A stretch of 64,000 bases of DNA from Eopsaltria australis (Eukaryota; Chordata; Aves; Passeriformes; Petroicidae): positions 124,001-188,000 of the forward strand of contig JAVTVJ010000663.1 of the NCBI GenBank assembly GCA_034509425.1. Direction: 5' to 3'. Of this stretch, positions 46,621-58,200 are shown one piece after another (the stretch's first letter is position 1; each line of letters begins with the position of its first letter). Position numbers and translations under genes: made by a program. The notes beneath the pieces were generated by a model. The model made no database searches. It worked only from the letters and a program-made list of their open reading frames with translations, and was not told the origin of the DNA.

Positions 46621-48590
46621 GGAGATAATGGATCTGTTGTTGGTTTCAGAACAGTTCTTGGAGGCCGAGTGTCTTGAACTGTCACAAAATGTAGCATCCA
46701 TCTTATCTATTAACAGCCTAGGGAAAACCATTTCAGAATGCAAAAAGTTTGAGACTGGAGTTCACTTCTCAGGGTTACAGCTTCTAATGGACTGACTGTC
46801 ACTGATAAGAAAATGATGGAGGAGCACAATGTTCTTGCAATCTCATTAGCTGGATATATTGTGTGATGCTAAAGTTACCAACCTGCAGAATACTAACACA
46901 CACCAGCTGCAAAAGAGTGAAGGCGAAAGCAATTTAAAGTTATATCTGAAACTTTTATACTCTTGTTGTTTCTCTGAAATAACAGTTTGCAGGGCTTTTT
47001 TGTTTGGTTTTCTTTCCTTGCTTGTTTTGTATTCTGTGCTTACCTCTTTTAAGACACAGTTTAGTTGGTGTTAATATTAATATACTTTAAAAAAGCCTCA
47101 AAGGCAACCAATTGGTAAACCAACCAACCAAAACCCCCAGCAGCACAAACAGAGAGTATTTCTTGGATTTTTTTGTCTTGTTCTAAGGATTTTTTTCACT
47201 TTTTTTTGTCCCTTATGCCAAATATTTCAGTGATGCTGCCTTTTTTTCTGAAAAGGATTTGAAAATACTCAATAAAGTACAAATAAGGCTCACTCCTTAC
47301 AATTTCTTGACAGCCTAATACAGTTATTAGAATGCAAATGTGACATTTCTTACCGTGGGGAAAAGCTGACCAAAGAGGCTGACCTTAAGTTATTTATACA
47401 TTTGTAGTAAGCCCACCAATGGTATTTTGAAATTGGATGTTCCATATATTGCTAAATGTGATGTAAATACCCCTCTATACATCTGCAGCCTAATCAATAA
47501 TTTTCCTCTCAAGTTAAAACACTTTTGATGCAATAGAAACTCTCATTCATAAGTCTTTCAGAGACAACTCTGTAGATGAAATGTGGACTGAGAAATCAGA
47601 AAGAATGAAATATTTATGACTCTTCCTTCAAACTACTCAACCTGGAGTTGTATAAAATGGGCTAAACCATATATTTCAGGTCACAATACTTTGTAATTAT
47701 TGGCTAAGAACTGGCTGTGATAATCTTGTCTCTGCACTAGTTTTAGTACAATTTCATGACAGATTTGTGTATGTTCTTAAGGACTTTGGTACAACTTTGT
47801 GACAGGTTTGTATATGTTCTTAAGAACTTTGTTTCTATGGTCTTGTTGGATCCAGTTTCACGGGTAAGCTAAATTTCCTCAAGAGCCTGGAATCATTTGA
47901 TTCGTGGTGCTCCTTCCCTGATAGACGTTGTTATCTCCATCATACTTTTAATGAAAAATGCACTTGTGCTAGAGATACTGTTTCAGCTACATCTGCTTTC
48001 CCAGCAGCAGGAGCTAATAGGATCTCTCCATGTAGTTTGGGAATGACCCATGGGAACATGCTAGAATTATGGGATAACACTCATGTGAGAAGCAGGTTGG
48101 GGATTTTAGGGTTCTTTGCTGGTAGTTGGGAACTCAGAGTCACTATTAGGTATGTAAATCTTACTCACTATAGATGGAAAGGTACATATATTTCAAAATA
48201 CATCACTTGAAAAATCAGTGTAATCTGTACATCCAGGTCTCTGTGAGGTTCCTAGCATGATCAAGAACTAGGAAATTTGAAAGATTTACCCATGCATTTT
48301 GCAGATGATCCCTCAAAAGCTTTTAAGCATGTAGTGGCAAATTTCTTTCAAGAGTGTTGTAATCCATTGTCTCTGGGGTCAGCTCAGATGTTTGTAAATA
48401 CTGGTTTCATTTCCCACATGCAACAGCACAAATTGCACCCATGCATGCTACTCTGCATGTCACTGAACTGTAAAGATGTTAACTTTTTTTAACACAGATG
48501 GTTTTGATAAAGAAATAGAAAAATGTTGCCCTCAAATTAGTGATATCAAGAATGAAGGTACACAATAAGATATCAGAACACACAAATATT
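46621..48590. other. Anonymous AT-rich DNA with a 43-bp duplication
   Basis: No gene or transposable element recognised. The tandem duplication at 47746-47831 is listed separately. Confidence 0.55.
47746..47831. repeat. Imperfect 43-bp tandem duplication
   Basis: Two head-to-tail 43-bp units (47746-47788, 47789-47831) both run from GTACAA to a shared ATGTTCTTAAG and ACTTTG. About six substitutions separate them, so the event is older than the perfect duplications elsewhere in the window. Confidence 0.92.
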
Positions 48591-49115
48591 TCAAAGAATC
48601 ATGGACTATTCCAAGTTGGAAGACCCCACAGAGGTTGTCGAAATTCAACTCCTTGCCCTGCACAAGATAGTGCCAAAAATCCCACCATATGCCTGACAAA
48701 ATTGTCCATACTCTTGTCAGGCTTGGTAAAACGACCACTTCCCTATTCAATGCCTTGTTCTAGTTCCCTCTGGGTGAAGAACCTTTTTTGAATATTCAAC
48801 TGAAATCTCCACTGGCAGAACTTCATTGCATTGCATTGTTCACTAGAGAGAAGGGATCAGAGCCTATTCCTCCTCTTCCCCTGATGAGAAAGTATTAGAC
48901 TGCAATGAGGTCTGTCCTCTGTCTCCTCCAGGCTGAACAGACCAAGTGACCTCAGCCATCACTCACATGGCTGCTTCTCCAGACCCTTTGCTACTTTTAT
49001 TACCCTCCTTTGGATTCTCTCCAATAGCTTTATATCTTTTTTATATTGTGGTGTCCAAAACTACACACAATACTCAAGATAAGGCCACACCAACTCAAAG
49101 TGGGGATATCACCTC
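48591..49115 (-). mobile_element. CR1 LINE 3' fragment, minus strand
   Basis: It starts TCAAAGAATCATGGAC (48591). It continues with AATTCAACTCCTTGCCCTGC, CCCTCTGGGTGAAGAACC, GAGAAGGGATCAGAGCC, TGCAATGAGGTCTGTCCTC, CTCCTCCAGGCTGAACAGAC and the GGTGTCCAAAACTACACACA segment (49051-49070). This is the same CR1 type as 12620-13010 but extends further upstream and is more diverged. Confidence 0.9.
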
Positions 49116-49985
49116 CTGTTTCCTTCCTCTGTAGTCAATGAAAGAGCTGTAGAACCACAATTTAATTTTCCCCTTTATTCTCATATGCATCACTGTACAT
49201 TCTACATCAATGCCAACAAGGGACACTGAAGTTCAGCTTTCTACAAGAAAATTTCTCTACCCCTTGATTTAGAGTGAGGTGACAAACTAATTTTGTCTTC
49301 TGGAATATTCTTTGCAATATCTGGACCTTTTGCTGCCAAACCCATTATATTGAACTAAAAATAACCACCCGCTCCAGTACAGTGTTTCTACTGGTATTTC
49401 TAAAGCAGTAAGTAAGGAGTCATTGGAATAATTTGCAATTATCTGATGACAGAATTACCAGCAGAATATAGGTCTCCAAAATACTGCTTGAAACTTTTTT
49501 TTTGTTCAGTTGAGTCTGTTTTATAGCCAAGTAGATGTTCTGAGATGGATTATTGTTCTCTATAGAAATGAAATAAAATGAGAGGTCTCTTAGTTACATA
49601 AATGTCACAAAAATCTTACCAAATTTATGAGAATTTTCAAATCACTCATTTCTTCTTAAACTAGAGAAAATCATGTTCCTCAATGGTCACAGTAAAGAAA
49701 TAGGCAAAGCTTAGGAAGCTTTCCATACCTGTAACACAACCTCCTTCTCCCTGAGCATCCTTTCGTTGTCTCATGCAGTTCACTGCACATTTATGGAAAT
49801 GTTGTGGCATACTTGCTTCTCTCATTCAACAGAGGACTGGAGGAAGGATTTTTCTGACAGAAACAAGAATCTCAAGCTTTAAGTATACAACAGAAGTAAA
49901 GAACTAGAGAAGCAGAAGCTAATACTTCCAAAAAAATTTTTGTGTGTTTTTTTGGGAGGTATTTTTGTTTATTTTTTTTTGGGTT

Positions 49986-50010
49986 TTCTTGTTAACTATG
50001 TTAACAAGAA
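49986..50010. repeat. Perfect 11-bp inverted repeat, 3-nt loop
   Basis: TTCTTGTTAAC, loop TAT, GTTAACAAGAA. The two GTTAAC cores resemble an HNF1-type half-site pair, but the spacing is wrong for the usual site. Confidence 0.85.
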
Positions 50011-52504
50011 TTCAATATCTAATTTAGGGAATGCTTCCATGATTTTCCTATACAGAATGAAAATGCTGTAAGCTTGAGCAGGGTTTAAGCTAAACAGAAT
50101 CAAATATATTAAGCCTCCTGGAGGTAAAGCTAATGCGTAAAAGATGTTTACTCTGGATCATTTGTTTGATTTCATTGCAAACCTTAATGCTTCCTTTGAA
50201 TATTTTGAAAAGTTAACAAATTTCCTGAACTTCCCTTTCTTTTGAACTTGTCTTTCTGCCTTCCTCTTTCAACAGAATTTGATTTAAGGTTTTCAAGGGC
50301 ACATTCACTATTTTCTTTGAAATGAAGCCAAAGTCCTTAAAGTCTCCACTGAGAGAATATATTAGTTAGAAAGAGTAGGAAAGAGTAAGAGTTTTCCCAT
50401 ATTCTAATCAGTGCTATAAACCATTCCCCAAATGCACACTTCAAATGAAAAATTTAATTTGAGTTTTAAATTTGAAAAATGCTGAGAAGTTTTATTCTTA
50501 GGATTCAATATTTGTGTATGTGCTCTTGTTTGTTTGTTTGCTTGTTTGTCTGTTTAAAGGAGCTTTGATACCCCTGTGGTATTAAGATGAAATGCCTGAA
50601 CTGAATGTTAATTGAAACTGGTCACTGCATTTTGTGGAGTAAAAATCCCAGCTCAAGCATGTGATAAAATATTTCAACTTTACAATTGAATCTCTGGATG
50701 GCCGTAAATACATTTGGAAATTAAACCCTAGGTCGGCGATAGAAAGCGATTTACACCTGTCACAGGACTGGACTTTTATGAGATAATTTTCTCTCTAGCT
50801 TTTGAAGTATTCGTTCTCTTGAGTCCTTATTATCTTTTGCTTGGCTATTTTAGTCATGTAGAGCTATTTAATTCAGAAAACCCATGATTGGTTATGCTGG
50901 AAAATGTAACAAAGTTCAGTGTCATATTTTAGCACATGGTAGATATCTTTTAGTGAGAAATATATGGAAGACTATTTCTGTGAAAATTGTTCTTTTATTT
51001 TATTTTTGGTTTTGTTCTTTGTGTTCTCGATTGGCTACATTTTTGAAAATATCCCTCACGTCATTAAAAAGAGGAACTCAGAAATGCCCTGAGATGTTTT
51101 GCAGGAAATACAGCTGCAATTCCAATTTCTCATTTAGCTCATATTTTTTTCTACAGTTTTGTTAACCAGTTCTTCCCTTGACAGAGAGGGGAAAAAATTA
51201 ATCCACTACATTGTTTTGAATTTTTGTAAGAGTTCACTGTATATGTAAAGAATAATCTATATATGACTATTCTACTTTTTAATCTCTTAGCTAGACTTTT
51301 GTATCTTCTTGGTATTGTTGGTACTTGCCAGCTACTGGAATAACCCAGCGCATTCTGACATTTGGATTTCCATCATGGCACGTATTTTATATGCAGCATG
51401 AAGTGTTGTCACAAGCTCTTGCTGCTTATGGGCCCTCATGTCACCAGGAACAAAGCAGCCCCTGCCAGATACCAGTGATGAACTGATTCCTTGCCTCTCT
51501 CCTCAGCTCATCAGTCACTTGCAAGAAAAGTGAAATTATCCCAGTGATTTGCTGCTCTCCAAGTCACAGTGACCTAATTGACTAAGATTGCTGTGAAGAA
51601 ATGTCATCAGTGAGTTGTTTATTGCCTTTAAAACCTCTTTTTTGTAAAGCCACAAAATATTCAAGAATAAAGAAATGTATATTGTAGTTTCATCTGAGGG
51701 ACAAACAAAATTTTAACCTTCCATCTACATTCTTGAGACACATTATGTTGTTAGTAGGACTAAAAAAAGTCCATTTTTAGGCTAGTGTTAATTATCCCTA
51801 GGCAAATACCAGCTTCATCTAGCATGATTATTAAATATTGATTTTTAATTGAGATATTTGCAATATAAAAGGAGCTTTCATCTATGTAGAAAGGATACTT
51901 AAAATATTTTAATTTCCACTTTTTTACACTGCTCCATTTTTTAATTACTATGTTTTCTTTTACAGTAAACTCTAGCAGTATATAAAATTCAAGAGGCACT
52001 TTTTTATAACATCTTTTTAATAGTTACTATTGTGAAAGCTGGGCAGTCTGACCCTAATTAACATTGTATGCTATTTTTCACTGCCTGAAGGGACCAGCTA
52101 AATATTCCTTGCTGATCATAATCAAAAGCCTGTTTGTTTAGCAATCATTACTATAATAAAAAGAGAGCGAGTGAGAGGGAGGGAGAGACTATTTATGTCT
52201 GTGCCCATACCATAGAGAGGTCTGCTTTCAAAGCAGAAAGAAAAAGTCTCTCAGCTCCCAGTGATGTTAGTGGAAGTTCTTCAACTAAATCCCTGAACAT
52301 CCCTTTGAAAACATACCCTTAATGTAGATAAAAATGTAGGTTTCTTCTTTCTTTCAGAAAAGAGAAAGTATGGTCAGATTTATTTTGCCCCTCCTCTCAT
52401 TCTACTACACTATCTTAGGTGGGCTTTGTGAAAACTCTACACTCTTCTTATAAAAACAATTATCTTTAGTTCAGAAAGAAAAGAAGGCTTCATCAGCTTT
52501 TTTT

Positions 52505-52506
<2 letters not shown>

Positions 52507-52535
<29 letters not shown>
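52507..52535. repeat. Poly-T run (29)
   Basis: This is the longest homopolymer in the window. No adjacent SINE or LINE body is recognised. Confidence 0.97.
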
Positions 52536-52539
<4 letters not shown>

Positions 52540-55119
52540 GTAAATTCCTTTTTCTTCCTGCCCTGAAGAGGATATCTACAAGGGAAAAGTGAAACTGTGA
52601 TATAAATTGGTGTCATTCTTGTGGGCAGGGAAGTCACCCCATTGGGACCTTGAAGGTTCCAAAAGGGAACACTCCAGGGTAAATATTTTCCTATCTTTAT
52701 TGTTCACTTGTAGAAAATGTCTTCAGTAGGTTGTTGAAATGAAGTAGGGCTGAAGAGGTTGCTCTTCATAACTTGTTGGGGTAATCTGCAGTATCAATTC
52801 CTGCTTAAGGGGAAGAGCAGGCTGCCCAAGGGGACTGGGTCCTGAGGAAATGCTGGGTCAGAAGCCAAATGTATAACCAGAAAAGAAGGCCTACTTTTCC
52901 TGTTGCAGAAAGGGACCATTTGAAAATAAGATTGCAGAAGAAAGTGGAAACAGGTTTTCACTAGTGACTCAATTTGTACTCTGTTTTCCACTCAAGGTTT
53001 CTTAAAATATTGTGCCGTTGTTCTTTTCATGTGCTTAATAAGGTTGCATAATTTCATTTCTGGCATCAAATATGCTTCTTGTTATAATAAATTTATTAAA
53101 TTATATTAATCTTTTATAAAAATATGCATATTTTATATATACATAAATCAATTGTTTTAATGTTTTTGTTTTCTTTTTAAAAAGACATCTTAAAATATCA
53201 GCTTTTAACTCCATCTTGGAGCTAAGCTAACCTTTCAATTGCTAAATTTTCCCTGGAGAGCTAATTCTGATGTTTGGGCTAGTTCTACTCTCTGTGATGA
53301 AGGTTTGACTATCGGTGCCAAGAGAGTAAAGTTCTAGCATTTATAGAATAATTGATTATCTCAGCTAAGAAGTCAGAAAATGTGTAATGATTATGAGTAA
53401 GAGGAAGGAAAACAAAACCAAAACATTATTTTCCTTAAAATTAACAAAATCATGCATTTTTAATGGCATAGAGCTTTAGAAGAGCTAAATTTTTGTAAGA
53501 TAAGAGCTGATTTATTCTGTTTACTTCTCATGGTTAATTCAGAAAGACTGAAATATTACAGAGGAGTTATAAAAATTTTATCTTTTGTTATATTCAGAAT
53601 TAACATCACAGTAGAAGGAATATGGAGACTATATTTTCAATTTGAGTTGTAATTTACTGTAAGGGAAAGATCATGTATTTAAGATAAACTAGGATTAAAT
53701 GTATACAAATAAATATATATATATAATATCTCATTTCTTTTTTATGTCAATATTGTGTGAAGGTGGAAACCTTGCTTTCATGAGAAACTGGAGACTGTTG
53801 GGTGCAAAAGACAGCATTTACAGTCACTTTCACATTTCTGCTTAGAGTTTACAGAAAACATCCTGTACCTTCCACAGATCACTGCAATAGAAATAGCTTT
53901 TTTCTTTGTTTTCATTCATTTTCCCTTCATTATAAAGAACATGATCTACTCTTCAAAGTGAAGACTTATATCCATGTTTGCCACTCAAACTTAGTTGCAG
54001 ATCATCACCCAGATATGTCAAACTACTGAAGTTTTACATTTTTTAAATTATGGAAAGTGTTCTTGATGAAAAAATATTCACTACAAGGTTTAAGAAGCAG
54101 TTTTCCATTAGAAACTCTGTACTGTTTTTATCAGTTTTAAACAATTCCTTGATCATTTACAGGATACATAAAAATCATATTTAAAAACTGTAAAGACAGT
54201 CAGACTATTTGTCATAGATGTTCCAAAAATACTCTCAAAATGTTACAAGAACATTAAATCAGTATCTTAATATTAAATATGAAAAGAAGGAACCCAAGAA
54301 TACTTCAAAGATCTGATTCTAGCTATTGGACAGTCCGTCTGTGTTCCAAACTGTAATAAGCCGAGACCTCACAGTCCTTTCTTCCCTCCTCCTGCTCTCC
54401 ACCTCCACTAGATACCGCCAAAGAATTCAAATTTTACTTAACTCTGACCACATGAAACTATAGCTGACTACAAACTATCAAAGGTTTACACAGAGCTTGC
54501 TAATGGCATACGCTAACTTTAAAATTCTTCATCCTCCAAAGGCAGTAAAAAGGCATTTTAAATCATAGTGGCTTCCACGTATCCTAGTGGACCATAAGTA
54601 TTCACTCAGGTTAAGGAGAGATGATGAATCAAAAGCATTCTCAAAGACAGTTTTGATCATGGCAAACAGTATTTTTTCGTTGTCTTCAAGCATTTTACCC
54701 AGTATGCTAATTTTTCAGTAATCTTGCAAGGAGGAAAGTGTTCTTCAGGCTTATATTTTACCTTTTTTCTCTGGTTAACAATGATGAGTCAGTCTGAATA
54801 ACTGAAAGAGCTAGCTCAACATTTATGGCCTTTATCTCTAAGTGAAAATATGCCAACTTTTCATTTATGGAAAACTTATCTCTATTGTTTTGATTGGCTT
54901 TTCTTAGACTGAAACTCAACATACTGTGTGAGTCGTGCATAAAAATCCAACCCCTTGCTTTCCATCCACTGAAATTTTTATCAATATTTCTTGAAATTCC
55001 TCTGAGTACTATGACCTTTGCAAAATGCGTAAGCATTAACATTCTAAACCTTCTAGCACCAGGAAGAGTGACAATCTTTTGACGCTACAAAACATGGCCT
55101 AAAAAAACAATGCACTCAC

Positions 55120-55236
55120 CACTAATAACAGAACCCTGTTTTCTTAACACCTCCTGCAACTGCAGGTCAAAGACTGACAGAATGAGGTTACGAATCATGC
55201 CTTCTCCATACACATCTAAACGCTGCCAGGACCTGA
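55120..55236 (-). other. Candidate internal exon of an unidentified gene
   Basis: On the minus strand, a pyrimidine-rich stretch ending TTTGTTTCATTGCAG (55251-55237) resembles a splice acceptor. It is followed by 117 bp open in one frame (RSWQRLDVYGEGMIRNLILS, then VFDLQLQEVLRKQGSVISG) and a strong donor AGTG/GTGAGTGC at 55120/55119. Both ends would be phase 1, so the exon would be symmetric. An alternative acceptor TTGCAG at 55268 would give a 148-bp exon starting VLEFVICFIAV. The frame stays open about 75 codons in all, not rare by itself. The residues look protein-like but I do not recognise the family and saw no partner exons. It may be a chance match. Confidence 0.25.
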
Positions 55237-58200
55237 CTGCAATGAAACAAATGACAAACTCCAACACCTGCAATCTTATCAGGAGGCAGAAATACCACAC
55301 CAAAATCCCAACTTGTCACCATCCCTGTAAATAAATGTGAAAGGAGAAATCAGACTCTTCTCGGTTCCAATTTTTACAGGAGGAGTGACAATTTCCTTCT
55401 CAAGTTGTCAGTCCAGATCTTATTACATCGCTTTTCCATTCTTTTGGTTAATGTAAAGGTGTAAATGAAACCCACCATTTTTATGTAGGCAGAAGATGAA
55501 GTGTTTGGATCTATTTTGTACATCCTACCTCAAGAAATAGTCTCCATTGAAACTAAAATTAGTGAATCTCTGTACAATTACAGCTTCAATTAATGGGTCA
55601 CCTCCACTTCAGGACCTTGGGTTTATTTTGTTTCATAGCATTTTCCTGGTTTTCCCTTCCCTTCTTTATTTCTTATTTGAATATTTAATGCTTAGCTTTG
55701 AGAGGCAATCACAAAAAGGAAAAAAATCTCCCCTTCAAGGACATATTGATACAAATTAATAAAACAGCATTGTTCAAGGAGTACAAAGAAAAGTCTGTCC
55801 CCTATTATTTTGGTTTTTATTTGCTAAAATAGAATATAATTTTCTCAGCATAAGCAAATTATCTCTATTTTCCTCAGTTTCTGACTTATAATTAACTTCT
55901 TGCAATTTCATGCAGATACAAATTTCTAAATTATCTACCTTATTTGTATAATGGGAGTCAATTTAATTTGTACTACGGGGTTCTTCTCTGCATGCAACTC
56001 CATTTCCCACAGGATTTTTAATTTTATTATTTTTTTAAATTCCAACCTTTTAAATGCATTCAACAGACCTAGCTAAATCAAGAGGAGTCTTTGTACAAAG
56101 TACTGCCACTCAGCTCACTGGAAACCTTATAAGCCCTTTCATAAATCTAAATTGCAGCAGCTTTTTGTCAATACTTCAAATCTTCGGAAAACATTTCTCT
56201 TGAAACTTTGTCCTACCTTTTGAACTAATGACAAATGGTACCAGTAAAGACAAGTGGTATTACAAAAATGGTACATGGAACTGAGCAGGATCATTACGAA
56301 AGACACCTTAATACATACCCTCTGGTCTACAACAGTAGTAGTCTGGTCCCCTGCATGGTTAGCCCTGCAATTTCCTTTATGTCCTCAAGTGACTTCTGAA
56401 ATTCTAGAGTGATTGCCATTCTTACAGACCATGGGCACAAAGTAGTCCCTATCTGAAATAATGGAGTTGAAGGAACTTTTTTTCCATCAATATTGTTTAC
56501 AAGCAGATTTTAGAGCTATATTAGCTTATTAAGAACTAAATTAGTCCTTAGTTACAGTGAATGTGAGCAAATACCTCTCTTCCTTTTTCTGTATCTCTTC
56601 CATTTCTTAGATGTAACCAATTTTTGCCATGAACAATGAATGTCTCATTAAATTTTACTAAAATTTCACTTGTTCAGAGAAAAACAGAGTGGTATGGGAG
56701 GAGAAAGAAACTTTGTTTGTAAGTGTTAAACCTGTTATTTTTTAACTTCTATAAGAAATCCACAGATAGGAATCTAAAAGTTTTTCACTCTACTGGATTG
56801 TATAATTTTTTACAATGTTTGCCACTTCAAAATAGACCATACCAAACGTGCTACACATTTAGGCATTTGTATTTCACTTACTAAAATCTTGTTAGTACCT
56901 ACTTTCTGATTTGCTATGCTTTTGATGTCATGTAGGAGGTCATACATTTAGGTACGTATGGTGGCTGCTCACAGATGAGTCCATGAGATGTACTCTTATC
57001 TGCTTATTTCTCTGTATCTGGCTCTTTCCCCCACCCTCCACCCCCCAAAGTCCTGTAAGAAGTGTTCAGTGAGATTTTTACTGATAATGTTATCTGGAAT
57101 CTGAATGGATACTGGCTTGCAGCAGCACCAGAAAGGCAATGTGTCTGCAGGATTATTCCATGTTCTTATGCTGTATGCATCAGTAACTCTGCTTTGCTTT
57201 CCCCAGTTTTGTAATTAACTTCTATAAGTGGAGCATATCCTTTTCAAAAACAGCAATGTAGGAACCTTAATCAGGACCTTAAGACTTATTGTCTCCTCTT
57301 TCTCTCTTTCCCTTCATTTAAATTCCCATAATGTTAGGACTATTGTATTTCATGCCTACATTTCATAATGCAGTTTTTAATTTCTTTGACATTTGATCCT
57401 CTTTCCATACTCTGACTTTTGAGTGCTTATAATATTGATTGTTCAGGTCTTTCACACTAATAGTACCAGAAAAGAAAAATCTCAACCTGAATTACAATAT
57501 TTTCAACAAATCATTTGCCCATCCAAAGAGATGGAATCCTCTTCTTGATACCATCATAGGCTCTTACATCATAGAATATTTAAATTGTAGTGTAAGGAAC
57601 GAATAGCCTCCCTCACTTATAATCTGCTTAATCAAACAGAAGGAGCATCTCCATGGTAAAATAATATTTTTCTTCAGAATCTCAGAACTTTAATCTTTAC
57701 ATGTCTCTGGTGACTTCTACAGCACATGCTCTTCCCATCACTAAAATGCTTCTATTTTCTTCAACTTTTATCTGGAATATTTTCTGCCTTCATGAAAGGA
57801 ATATTTTCCTTATTTAGTTGAATAATTTTTTTTTTCATTATGTGAGTATATTATGGACCTCGCTGAAGATCAGCTGAAGATCTTAAATTAAAATTGCTAA
57901 CTTTTCTGAATCATAATTAAATTTTAATGACCTTAATTCAGGTGTTGTTTTAAAAATAGCTCTCATGAACACCGCTGTAAATTCTTCAACCCTTTGTGCT
58001 TTGATGCACTTCATAAAAAAGCTGGTTTCTTTTCACTCTGCATGGCTGGTTTTATTCTGATTGACTGCACTAACTGCTATGCTCTTGGATCAAGCATGCA
58101 ATTTCTTTAGGCATGGCTGCTTCCCTCATTACCTAGGACACAGTGTGTTAGTACAGGGCCAACCAATGTGCAAACCCAGGTTAATTAGGGGAAAGATATT

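Larger units (their letters stand above)
49116..55119. other. Anonymous AT-rich DNA with simple repeats and a hairpin
   Basis: It contains the 11-bp inverted repeat at 49986-50010, a (TTTG)n tract at 50525-50555, a 29-base poly-T at 52507-52535 and TA-rich stretches near 53090-53150 and 53705-53725. A GC-richer patch at about 51330-51560 is unassigned. No gene or transposable element recognised. Confidence 0.5.

Noticed and set aside
52437..52637. Minus-strand frame with a long lysine run
   Set aside because: The lysines come from the 29-base poly-T tract read in reverse; it is not a protein signal.
57560..57640. Possible CR1 or L3 tail (CATAGAATATTTAAATTGTAG)
   Set aside because: Only the first dozen bases fit and no downstream 3' UTR blocks follow.
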